Origin: an uncultured Bacteroidota bacterium
Lineage (GTDB): Bacteria; Bacteroidota; Bacteroidia; Flavobacteriales; Flavobacteriaceae
Reading direction: 5' to 3'
DNA length: 20,429 nucleotides
NCBI GenBank assembly: GCA_903819815.1
Contig: CAIJFC010000055.1
Span: forward strand, 1 to 20,429
The notes below the pieces were generated by a model. That model had not been told where the DNA came from. It searched no databases and saw nothing but the letters and a program-made list of their open reading frames with translations. Positions 1 to 6,739 of the stretch are shown here, piece by piece (position 1 is the first letter of the stretch; every line of letters starts with the position of its first letter). The translations under genes and the position numbers were made by a program.

Positions 1-434
1 CCTTTTTATTGGTTTTCCAATTGTATAAAAATAAAGTAATGGATGCATTGGCAAATGCCTTAAAAAACGGAACTCCTTATTTAGGAACTAGCGCAGGAAG
101 TAATATTTGTGGATTAACGATGCAAACCACCAACGATATGCCTATTATTTATCCGCCCAGTTTTCAAACATTAGGAATTGTTCCTTTCAATATCAATCCA
201 CATTATTTGGATGCCGATTTGCAACTGAAACACAACGGCGAAACTCGGGAAATGAGGATCAAAGAATACCATTTTTTGAATTCTCCACCAGTTCTGGGAC
301 TTCGAGAAGGGAGTTGGCTAGAAGTTAAAGGCGATAAAATTACTTTGAAAGGAAGTCTTTCGGCTCGATTATTCAGACAAAATAAAAATCCTGAAGAATT
401 GGAATCGGGAACTGACTTGAGTAATCTAAAATAA
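1..434 (+). CDS. pepE: Dipeptidase E (peptidase S51), 3' part, truncated by window start
   Basis: The reading frame is already open at base 3 and ends with TAA at 432-434, so only the C-terminal part of about 144 residues is present. A TTG at position 9 is internal and not a start. The segment GTSAGSN (about 87-107) matches the nucleophile elbow of S51 peptidases, with the catalytic Ser in SAGS. It is followed by TTNDMPI, with the Asp of the triad, and INPHY, with the His, in the order and spacing of Salmonella and E. coli PepE. Family members are cytoplasmic serine dipeptidases that cleave Asp-X dipeptides. The next gene downstream is a tRNA on the opposite strand, so this is the 3' end of its transcription unit. 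Family assignment is firm. Substrate preference is inferred from the family only. Confidence 0.9.
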   Translation, partial: FLLVFQLYKNKVMDALANALKNGTPYLGTSAGSNICGLTMQTTNDMPIIYPPSFQTLGIVPFNINPHYLDADLQLKHNGETREMRIKEYHFLNSPPVLGLREGSWLEVKGDKITLKGSLSARLFRQNKNPEELESGTDLSNLK

Positions 435-465
435 AAAATCCCCAAACTTTTAGTCTGAGGATTTT
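435..465 (-). terminator. Hairpin terminator for tRNA-Gly, possibly also for pepE
   Basis: AAAATCC (435-441) pairs with GGATTTT (459-465). The inner arms CAAAC (443-447) and GTCTG (453-457) pair with one mismatch around a TTTTA loop. Read on the minus strand, the stem is followed at once by a T-run (complement of 438-433), so it fits a rho-independent terminator about 2 nt past the tRNA 3' end. The plus-strand T-run is weaker, so it may also stop pepE transcripts. Confidence 0.7.
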
Positions 466-467
466 AG

Positions 468-540
<73 letters not shown>

Positions 541-553
541 ATTATCAACGGTG

Positions 554-585
554 CAAATATAAATAATTAGTTGGGTTTATTGCAA
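554..585 (-). promoter_or_regulatory. Promoter of tRNA-Gly (TTG-N21-TATATTTG)
   Basis: On the minus strand TATATTTG (561 to 554) matches the Bacteroidota -7 box TAnnTTTG exactly. A TTG -33 element (585 to 583) lies 21 bp upstream. Predicted initiation near 547 is only a few bases before the tRNA 5' end at 540. Confidence 0.75.
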
Positions 586-712
586 GTTTTTTAAAAAAAA
601 AATTTATGGTTGCTTTAAAATCTAACAGGATAAAGTGCCAAATGTTAATGTAAATAATTTATTTTGATATTGTTATGATAACAATTCGCAAGAAAATAAA
701 AGAAATTAAATT

Positions 713-1150
713 ATGATTGAAATTGAAAAAATTACCGCATTTGAAACCATAATTGTAAGACATCCTGTTTTGCGTCCAGGCCGACCAATAGAATCTTGTC
801 ATTTTGATGGCGACGATTTGCCAACAACTTCTCACTTTGGATTGTATTTTGAAAATCAATTAGCAGGGGTGATTTCGGCATTTAAGGTACAAAATAAATT
901 GTTTTCAGAGGAAAATCAATATCAAATTCGAGGAATGGCAGTATTGAGTGAATTTCAAAAAAAGGGTTTTGGAGAACAATTATTACAATACTGCGAAAAT
1001 GAAATTAGACTAAAAAGTGGCGATTTAATTTGGTTTAATGCCCGAGAAACAGCCGTAGGTTTCTATGAAAAATCAGGTTATGAAATTTTGGGAGATCAAT
1101 TTGAAATCCCAGATGTTGGACCCCATTACATTTTGTTTAAAGCGATATAA
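713..1150 (+). CDS. GNAT family N-acetyltransferase
   Basis: This 145-residue protein has the typical size of a single-domain GNAT enzyme, which transfers an acetyl group from acetyl-CoA to an amine. The acetyl-CoA pyrophosphate-binding motif A is visible at residues 71-91: a beta strand with RGMAV followed by QKKGFG, matching Q/R-x-x-G-x-G. A C-terminal motif, ARETAVGFYEKSGY (110-123), matches the conserved GNAT strand-helix that closes over CoA. The N-terminal half is less conserved and probably sets substrate choice, which I cannot predict. No signal peptide or membrane segment is visible, so it is cytoplasmic. It stands between the divergent tRNA and an outer-membrane protein gene with its own promoter, so it is probably monocistronic. 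I could not find a clean TAnnTTTG box upstream. Confidence 0.88.
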   Translation: MIEIEKITAFETIIVRHPVLRPGRPIESCHFDGDDLPTTSHFGLYFENQLAGVISAFKVQNKLFSEENQYQIRGMAVLSEFQKKGFGEQLLQYCENEIRLKSGDLIWFNARETAVGFYEKSGYEILGDQFEIPDVGPHYILFKAI

Positions 1151-1231
1151 TATCAAAAATCCAAGGAAGGTGTAAATTATTGTCAGACATTTGATATTTA
1201 TTGCTTTATTCATAATAAAAATATAAAACAA

Positions 1232-1262
1232 TTGTTATTGATAGTATCAAATGATATTTTTG
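1232..1262 (+). promoter_or_regulatory. Promoter of the DUF5916 gene (TTG-N20-TATTTTTG)
   Basis: TATTTTTG at 1255-1262 matches TAnnTTTG exactly, with TTG at 1232-1234 spaced 20 bp upstream. Predicted start near 1269 leaves a 5' leader of about a dozen bases before the ATG at 1282. Confidence 0.7.
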
Positions 1263-1281
1263 CGCATTGAATTAAACCTCT

Positions 1282-3699
1282 ATGAAAAAAACGCTTCAAC
1301 TCCTTTTATTAATTACATGCGCGTTAAGTTACTCTCAAAAAAAAACACTAAAAGCAGTTCTTATTAATGGTGGAATTACCATTGATGGAAATTTAGGCGA
1401 ATCTCAATGGCAATCTGCTCCTGTAGCGAAAGATTTTTTTATGTTCGCTCCAGACAATGGAAAAGAAGTTGATAAAAGTAAAGATACCGAAGTAAAAATT
1501 CTTTACGATAATGAAGCGATATATATAGGTGCCATATTATATGATGCCGAACCTTCTAAGATTTTAAAGGAACTTACCCAACGCGATGATCAAGGTACAA
1601 GTGATAATTTTGGCGTTTTCATCAACGGTTTTAATGATGGTCAACAAGATTTTCGATTTTTTTGTACCGCCTCGGGAACACAATTGGATTGTTTAGCAAC
1701 CGATTCTACTGGTGAAGATTTTACTTGGGACGCTATTTGGAGTAGTAAAACCAAAATTACCGACAAAGGCTGGGTAGTAGAAATGAAAATACCCTATGCT
1801 GCTCTTCGATTTTCAAACAATAACGTTCAAACTTGGGGAATCAATTTTGTTAGAGATTTGAAAAGAGAAAACTCTATTTACGCTTGGAACAAAGTAGATA
1901 ATAAAGTAGATAATGTTATCCAACAAGCGGGAAATCTAGAGGGAATTGAAAATATAAAAACCCCTACTCGACTCTTTTTTATGCCTTATTCTTCCTTTTA
2001 TTTGAATGCCAATGATGCTCAAAAAACGAAAGGAACACTTAAAGGTGGAATGGATATAAAATATGGAATAAATGATGCTTTTACACTTGATGCTATCTTA
2101 ATTCCTGATTTTGGCCAAACAAAATACGATGATCAAATTTTAAATCTAGGTCCGTTTGAACAACAATTTAACGAAAATAGAGCCTTTTTTACTGAAGGAA
2201 CCGACCTTTTTAATAAAGGAGGAATATTTTATTCGAGAAGAATTGGTGGAAGCCCGTCTGCTTATCCAACTGTAGATAATAACGAAGAAATAATTGATAA
2301 TCCAGCAACCGTAAATTTAATTAATGCACTAAAAGTTTCTGGACGAACAAAAGGCGGTTTAGGTATTGGAGTTTTAAATGCCGTAACCGAAACTACCACC
2401 GCAAAAATCAAAAACAACAACGATCAATCTGTTCGAAGTGAAGTAGTTGAGCCTCTTGCAAATTATAGTGTTATAGTACTTGACCAACGCTTTCGCAAAA
2501 ATTCATCCGTGAGTTTTATTAATACTAATGTAACAAGAGACGGCAGTTTTAGAGACGGAAATGTATCTGGTTTAATTTGGGATTTAAATACTAAAGCCAA
2601 TACCTACAACCTTTCTGGAGATTTAAAATACAGTTATGTAAACGAAGGAGGTGTAAAAACTGGAATTGCTTCAAGTTTAAATATCGGGGAAACCAGCGGT
2701 CAATATCGCTATAGTTTGGGCGCAGATATTGTTACTAAAGATTACGATATCAACGATTTAGGTATCAATTTTCAAACCAACTATTATAGTTTATATGGAA
2801 ATGCCAATTATAGAATCCTAAATTCTACTAAATACATGAATTCATTCAATTTGAATTTAAATTCCTTTTTACAATTCCAAAAAGAAACGGGAAAAGTACA
2901 AGGAAATAATTTAAATTTTAATGTCGATATCAATAACAAAAAAAATCATTATTTTGGATTTGGAATAAATGCAAATCCTTTGGAAAACTTCGATTTTTAT
3001 GAACCAAGAACCGAAAGTAGATTTGTACTAATTCCATCAAGAATTAGCTGGAGGTTTTATTTTTCATCAAATTATAACTACAAATTCGCTTTCGATTTTA
3101 ATCCTTGGTTTGCAAAATTAAATGAGTCGGGAAGAAATTCTTATGGTCTTATGGTTGGACCAAGATACCGATTCAGCGACAAGTTTTTATTGAATTTTAA
3201 TTTTAATTTTTCACGTCAAAATAACAATAAAGGATTCGTGGATAGTATTGATGACGATGCCAACTCAATAACGCCAGATGCTATAATTTTCGCCAATAGA
3301 AATGTGATCACTTACTCTAATACATTATCTGGGAAATACTCAGTAAATAGCACGATGACTTTCAACCTTTCCGTTCGCCACTATTGGTCGTATGCCGAAA
3401 ATAAAAACTTTCTATCATTAGACAATCAAGGAAAATTGAACGATTTTGCCAATTATACAACCAATAAAAATTCCAATTTCACGTCTTGGAATGTCGATTT
3501 ATCTTATTCTTGGTGGTTTGCACCTGGAAGTCAACTATCGGTTTTATACAGAAATAATGCAGCTAATTTTTCTCGAACTATCAATAGCGACTTCGGAAGC
3601 AACGTTACCAATTTGCTAAATAACGAGGCGTTAAACCATACTTTTTCCGTTAGTATGAGGTATTTTATAGATTACAATCAAGCCAAAAAGTTATTTTAA
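1282..3699 (+). CDS. DUF5916 outer-membrane protein with N-terminal CBM9-like domain
   Basis: The 805-residue precursor starts with a signal peptide (MKK, a hydrophobic stretch to about residue 15, cleavage near SYSQ at 16-19). Residues about 28-220 form a CBM9-like beta-sandwich of the kind found at the N-terminus of DUF5916 proteins. Markers are ITIDGNLGESQWQ, the run around DTEVKILYDNEAIYIGAILYD, and WVVEMKIPYAALRF. The rest is rich in alternating aromatic and polar strands and ends in a terminal Phe (FSVSMRYF...KKLF), consistent with a C-terminal outer-membrane beta-barrel. The family is widespread in Bacteroidota, and its substrate is not established. CBM9 homology suggests sugar or glycan binding but does not show it. 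No TonB box or SusD partner is next to it. A good promoter precedes it and no hairpin terminator follows. Confidence 0.88.
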   Translation: MKKTLQLLLLITCALSYSQKKTLKAVLINGGITIDGNLGESQWQSAPVAKDFFMFAPDNGKEVDKSKDTEVKILYDNEAIYIGAILYDAEPSKILKELTQRDDQGTSDNFGVFINGFNDGQQDFRFFCTASGTQLDCLATDSTGEDFTWDAIWSSKTKITDKGWVVEMKIPYAALRFSNNNVQTWGINFVRDLKRENSIYAWNKVDNKVDNVIQQAGNLEGIENIKTPTRLFFMPYSSFYLNANDAQKTKGTLKGGMDIKYGINDAFTLDAILIPDFGQTKYDDQILNLGPFEQQFNENRAFFTEGTDLFNKGGIFYSRRIGGSPSAYPTVDNNEEIIDNPATVNLINALKVSGRTKGGLGIGVLNAVTETTTAKIKNNNDQSVRSEVVEPLANYSVIVLDQRFRKNSSVSFINTNVTRDGSFRDGNVSGLIWDLNTKANTYNLSGDLKYSYVNEGGVKTGIASSLNIGETSGQYRYSLGADIVTKDYDINDLGINFQTNYYSLYGNANYRILNSTKYMNSFNLNLNSFLQFQKETGKVQGNNLNFNVDINNKKNHYFGFGINANPLENFDFYEPRTESRFVLIPSRISWRFYFSSNYNYKFAFDFNPWFAKLNESGRNSYGLMVGPRYRFSDKFLLNFNFNFSRQNNNKGFVDSIDDDANSITPDAIIFANRNVITYSNTLSGKYSVNSTMTFNLSVRHYWSYAENKNFLSLDNQGKLNDFANYTTNKNSNFTSWNVDLSYSWWFAPGSQLSVLYRNNAANFSRTINSDFGSNVTNLLNNEALNHTFSVSMRYFIDYNQAKKLF

Positions 3700-3704
3700 T
3701 TTCT

Positions 3705-3746
3705 TAAATTTGGAGCTATTTCCAGCTGTACGTTGCAATATTTTTG
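3705..3746 (+). promoter_or_regulatory. Candidate -7 boxes upstream of gpmI
   Basis: Two exact TAnnTTTG matches occur: TAAATTTG (3705-3712), just after the preceding stop codon, and TATTTTTG (3739-3746), inside the left arm of the repeat hairpin. If the first is used, the whole intergenic repeat would sit at the 5' end of the gpmI mRNA. Neither has a well-placed TTG. TTG at 3710-3712 is 26 bp from the second box, longer than usual. Confidence 0.4.
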
Positions 3747-3790
3747 TTTTTAAGAAAAAACAAAAATGATTTCCACTTCCATCTGGGCTA
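3713..3790 (+). repeat. Intergenic structured repeat, copy 1
   Basis: This element begins GGAGCTATTTCCAGC and ends CCATCTGGGCTA, and the same ends recur at 9355-9497 and, inverted, at 15566-15635. The closing stem pairs CCAG (3722-3725) with CTGG (3783-3786). The centre is a perfect 12-bp hairpin, ATTTTTGTTTTT (3740-3751) with AAAAACAAAAAT (3756-3767), loop AAGA. It fills most of the spacer between the DUF5916 gene and gpmI. It is not a plain terminator because no T-run follows the hairpin. Confidence 0.75.
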
Positions 3791-3802
3791 AAAACACACA
3801 TC

Positions 3803-5320
3803 ATGAATAAAAAAGTGATTTTAATGATACTCGACGGATGGGGAAAATCTCCCGATCCAAAGGTTTCAGCTATCGACAATGCGAACGTTCCATTTATTAA
3901 TTCGCTTTACAATAACTACCCAAACGCCCAACTTAGAACCGACGGATTAAACGTAGGATTGCCTGAAGGCCAAATGGGAAATTCGGAAGTAGGACATATG
4001 AATTTGGGTGCGGGGAGAATTGTATATCAAGATTTAGCAAAAATAAATTTGGCCGTAGCTAATAATACGCTAGCTAAAGAACAAGTACTAATTGATGCTT
4101 TCACTTATGCTAAAGAACACAATAAAAAAGTGCACTTATTGGGATTAGTTTCCGATGGTGGAGTTCACTCGCATACCTCCCACCTAAGAGGATTAATTGA
4201 TGCTTCACAAGAATACGGACTTGAAAAAGTTTATATTCATGCTTTCACTGACGGTCGTGATGTAGATCCAAAATCAGGGAAAAAATACATCCAAGATCTT
4301 GAAAATTATATCTCAAAAACCCCCGTTAAAATAGCTTCAATTATAGGTCGTTATTATGCAATGGATCGTGATAAACGGTGGGAAAGAGTAAAATTAGCCT
4401 ACGATTTATTAGTCCATGCAACAGGAACAGGAACTACTAATTTAGTTGCTTCAATTGAATCCAGCTACCACAATAATATCACTGACGAATTTATAGCTCC
4501 GTTATTTCATTTGGACAACAATGGAACCCCATTAGCAACCATTGAAGATGACGATGTGGTAATTTTCTTCAACTTCAGAACCGATAGAGGTCGCGAGTTA
4601 ACCGAGGCACTTTCGCAACAAGATTTCCACGAGCAAAACATGCATAAATTGAGTTTGTATTATGTTACATTGACCAATTACGATGAAACCTATCAAAATG
4701 TAAAGGTGGTTTATAACAAAGATAATATCACTGAAACGCTGGGCGAAGTATTGGAAAAAGCTAATAAAACTCAAATCAGAATTGCCGAAACAGAGAAATA
4801 TCCACATGTCACTTTCTTCTTTTCTGGAGGTCGTGAAGAACCATTTATTGGCGAAAGCCGCATTCTTAAAAACTCTCCAAAAGTGGCTACCTACGATTTG
4901 CAACCAGAAATGAGCGCATTTGAATTGACGGAAGCCCTAGTTCCAGAATTAGAAAAAGGCCAAGTTGATTTTGTGTGTTTGAATTTTGCCAATGGCGATA
5001 TGGTGGGACATACTGGTATTATGAGCGCGGCAATAAAAGCTTGCGAAGCGGTTGATCAATGTGTTGAAAAAGTAATTACTGCGGCTTTGACCAACAATTA
5101 TACAACGATTGTAATTGCCGATCACGGAAATTGCGAAACAATGATCAATCCTGATGGCTCGCCAAATACGGCGCATACAACCAATCCAGTGCCAATTATT
5201 TTGGTAGACAAAGAATTGAAAAAAATAGAAAATGGCGTTTTAGGAGATATAGCTCCTACCATATTAAAATTGATGGGTGTTGCAAAACCAGCCGCAATGA
5301 CAAGCCATTCACTATTATAG
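3803..5320 (+). CDS. gpmI: 2,3-bisphosphoglycerate-independent phosphoglycerate mutase
   Basis: The 505-residue product has the normal length for cofactor-independent iPGM, which interconverts 3- and 2-phosphoglycerate in glycolysis and gluconeogenesis using two Mn ions in the cytoplasm. It belongs to the alkaline phosphatase superfamily. The N-terminal metal Asp is in MILDGWG (D11). The catalytic Ser that forms the phosphoserine is S61 in QMGNSEVGHMNLGAGR. Further metal ligands are D440 and H441 in IADHGNCE and H458 in AHTTNPVP. The phosphotransferase insert contains HAFTDGRDVDPKSG and the conserved GRYYAMDRDKRWER segment. The ATG at 3803 gives the family's usual N-terminus (MNKKVILMILDGWG). 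The gene is followed by a strong terminator and preceded by intergenic repeat copy 1, so it is likely its own unit. Confidence 0.98.
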   Translation: MNKKVILMILDGWGKSPDPKVSAIDNANVPFINSLYNNYPNAQLRTDGLNVGLPEGQMGNSEVGHMNLGAGRIVYQDLAKINLAVANNTLAKEQVLIDAFTYAKEHNKKVHLLGLVSDGGVHSHTSHLRGLIDASQEYGLEKVYIHAFTDGRDVDPKSGKKYIQDLENYISKTPVKIASIIGRYYAMDRDKRWERVKLAYDLLVHATGTGTTNLVASIESSYHNNITDEFIAPLFHLDNNGTPLATIEDDDVVIFFNFRTDRGRELTEALSQQDFHEQNMHKLSLYYVTLTNYDETYQNVKVVYNKDNITETLGEVLEKANKTQIRIAETEKYPHVTFFFSGGREEPFIGESRILKNSPKVATYDLQPEMSAFELTEALVPELEKGQVDFVCLNFANGDMVGHTGIMSAAIKACEAVDQCVEKVITAALTNNYTTIVIADHGNCETMINPDGSPNTAHTTNPVPIILVDKELKKIENGVLGDIAPTILKLMGVAKPAAMTSHSLL

Positions 5321-5335
5321 ATAAAAAACAATAGC

Positions 5336-5366
5336 GTGCTTCTCCAATTCGAGAAGCACTTTTTTT
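5336..5366 (+). terminator. Rho-independent terminator of gpmI
   Basis: GTGCTTCTC (5336-5344) and GAGAAGCAC (5351-5359) form a perfect 9-bp stem with a 6-nt loop, followed by seven T residues (5360-5366). It lies 15 bp after the gpmI stop codon. Confidence 0.93.
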
Positions 5367-5378
5367 AAATATATATTG

Positions 5379-5386
5379 TACTTTTG
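5379..5386 (+). promoter_or_regulatory. -7 box of map promoter (TACTTTTG)
   Basis: TACTTTTG matches TAnnTTTG exactly and sits 18 bp before the map ATG, which gives a very short leader. The expected -33 region falls in the terminator T-run and has no TTG. Confidence 0.6.
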
Positions 5387-5404
5387 TAATCTATTCGGCA
5401 AAAA

Positions 5405-6223
5405 ATGATAATCCAAAAAACAAGAGAAGAAATAGAATTAATGCGCGAAAGCGCTTTAATTGTTTCCAAAACATTAGGAATGATAGCTCGGGAAATAAAA
5501 CCTGGAGTGACCACATTGTACCTAGATAAATTAGCAGAAGAGTTTATTCGTGATCATGGAGCCGTTCCTAGTTTTCTAGGATTGTATGGCTTCCCAAATT
5601 CGCTTTGCATGAGTCCAAATGCACAAGTGGTTCATGGTATTCCAAATACTATTCCGCTTGAAAGTGGCGATGTAATTTCAGTAGATTGTGGTGCTTTTAA
5701 AAACGGATTTCACGGTGATCATGCCTATTCATTTGAAATTGGCGAGGTAGCATCTGAAACTAAAAAATTATTACGGGTAACTAAAGAATCTTTATATGTT
5801 GGTATCCGCGAATTTAAAGTTGGTAATCGAGTAGAAGATGTGGGGAATGCCATTCAAAAATATACAGAAGCTTACGGTTACGGAGTAGTTCGAGAATTAG
5901 TGGGTCACGGTTTGGGGCAAAAAATGCATGAAGATCCTGAAATGCCAAATTACGGAAAACGAGGTCGCGGAAAAATGTTTGTTGAAGGAATGGTAGTTGC
6001 CATTGAGCCGATGATCAACATGGGAACCAAAAATATCAAACAATTAAAAGACGGCTGGACGATATTAACTGCCGATGGAAAACCAAGTGCACACTTTGAA
6101 CATGACGTTGCAATTATTGATGGAAAACCAGAACTACTTTCTACGTTTGCCTATGTTTATCAAGCTTTAGGGATTGTAAGTACCGAAGAAGACGAATTTA
6201 GAAGAACGCCGCTAGTTATGTAA
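5405..6223 (+). CDS. map: Methionine aminopeptidase, type I
   Basis: The 272-residue protein removes the initiator methionine from nascent proteins in the cytoplasm. All pita-bread fold active-site residues are present in order: H78 in VVHGIP, D94 in SVDCGA, D105 in FHGDHAYSF, H168 in LVGHGLGQ, H175 in KMHEDP, E201 in AIEPM and E232 in HFEHDVAI. These match the E. coli enzyme with an offset of three residues. There is no extended zinc-finger N-terminus. The gene is separated from gpmI by a terminator and has its own -7 box, so its place next to gpmI is not evidence of a shared pathway. The TAA stop codon (6221-6223) coincides with the first three bases of the left inverted repeat of the following cassette. 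Confidence 0.97.
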   Translation: MIIQKTREEIELMRESALIVSKTLGMIAREIKPGVTTLYLDKLAEEFIRDHGAVPSFLGLYGFPNSLCMSPNAQVVHGIPNTIPLESGDVISVDCGAFKNGFHGDHAYSFEIGEVASETKKLLRVTKESLYVGIREFKVGNRVEDVGNAIQKYTEAYGYGVVRELVGHGLGQKMHEDPEMPNYGKRGRGKMFVEGMVVAIEPMINMGTKNIKQLKDGWTILTADGKPSAHFEHDVAIIDGKPELLSTFAYVYQALGIVSTEEDEFRRTPLVM

Positions 6224-6252
6224 ACACGAATTTCACTAATTTACACGAATTA
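6221..6252 (+). repeat. Left inverted repeat of the GxxExxY cassette
   Basis: This 32-bp arm starts with TAAACACGAATT and is built from three units of about 10 bp: CACGAATTT, CACTAATTTA and CACGAATTA. It matches the reverse complement of 6694-6725 at 28 of 32 positions without gaps. It begins exactly at the map stop codon. Confidence 0.85.
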
Positions 6253-6286
6253 TTTTTGAATTTAAAAAAATTAAAATCCTTAAAAA

Positions 6287-6661
6287 ATGGACGACCTTTA
6301 TTTAAAAGAAGAAGTGTATAAGATAATTGGAATTTGCATGGAGGTTCACACAATTCTTGGAAAAGGACATAGTGAAATTATTTATGGTGATGCTCTAGAA
6401 TATGAATTTAAGAAGAATGGAATTCCTTACAATAGAGAAATGAAATTCAATATTACTTATAAAGAAATAATTTTGCCGCACCATTATTTTTCAGATTTTG
6501 TAGTTTTTGACGAAATCATTCTTGAAATAAAAGCAATTCAACAACTTTCAAGTAGCGAAATAAAACAGACGCTTAATTACCTTGCAGCATCAAAAAACAA
6601 ATTGGGATTATTAGTTAATTTTGGCGAAGACAGCCTTAAATATAAAAGAATAATTCTTTAA
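6287..6661 (+). CDS. GxxExxY protein (PD-(D/E)XK nuclease-like, PDDEXK_3)
   Basis: This 124-residue protein carries the family-defining motif G27-H-S-E30-I-I-Y33, after a helix with CMEVHTILGKG. Further on, D70 in YFSDFVV and E80-I-K82 in LEIKAI fit the metal-binding core of the PD-(D/E)XK nuclease fold (D, then ExK after a beta hairpin). A helix with EIKQTLNYL follows, and the end holds KLGLLVNFG, both typical of the family. Length is normal. The biochemical function of GxxExxY proteins is unknown. Nuclease activity is a fold-based guess, although the key residues are intact. No signal peptide is visible. The gene is enclosed by inverted repeats, which hints that it came in as a unit. No matching TAnnTTTG promoter is evident in its 63-bp leader. 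Confidence 0.9.
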   Translation: MDDLYLKEEVYKIIGICMEVHTILGKGHSEIIYGDALEYEFKKNGIPYNREMKFNITYKEIILPHHYFSDFVVFDEIILEIKAIQQLSSSEIKQTLNYLAASKNKLGLLVNFGEDSLKYKRIIL

Positions 6662-6693
6662 AAGAAACAACAACATTCATTTTTACATTTTTT

Positions 6694-6725
6694 GAATTAG
6701 TGAAAATTAGTGTAATTCGTGTTTA
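6694..6725 (-). repeat. Right inverted repeat of the GxxExxY cassette
   Basis: Read on the minus strand it starts TAAACACGAATT, as the left arm does, and continues with the same 10-bp rhythm. Differences from the left arm are four substitutions. It ends 14 bp before the start codon of the methyltransferase gene. Confidence 0.85.
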
Positions 6726-6739
6726 AATTTACCTAAATA

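Larger units (their letters stand above)
6221..6725 (+). mobile_element. Putative small GxxExxY cassette bounded by 32-bp inverted repeats
   Basis: A segment of about 505 bp holds one short gene (6287-6661) and is bounded on both sides by imperfect inverted repeats (6221-6252 and 6694-6725). The single-gene content and outward symmetry resemble a compact inserted unit placed between map and a methyltransferase gene. No transposase and no clear target-site duplication are visible, so mobility is an inference. The arms could instead be regulatory or structural. Confidence 0.45.

Noticed and set aside
107..445. Alternative frames over the pepE fragment on both strands
   Set aside because: The pepE frame carries the full S51 motif series, so the others are shadows.
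1282..3699. DUF5916 gene as part of a polysaccharide utilisation locus
   Set aside because: No SusC/SusD pair, glycoside hydrolase or sensor gene lies nearby, and the CBM9-like domain alone is not enough.
3740..3767. Hairpin after the DUF5916 gene as a simple rho-independent terminator
   Set aside because: The stem is A/T only apart from one pair, no T-run follows it, and it is part of a repeat whose other copies have different central stems.
4598..4903. Antisense open reading frame inside gpmI
   Set aside because: Cys/Phe-rich composition typical of reverse-strand translation of a conserved gene, with no start signals.
6221..6725. Repeats flanking the GxxExxY gene as a CRISPR-like array
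   Set aside because: The units are only about 10 bp, form inverted arms, have no spacers of constant length and no cas gene is present.
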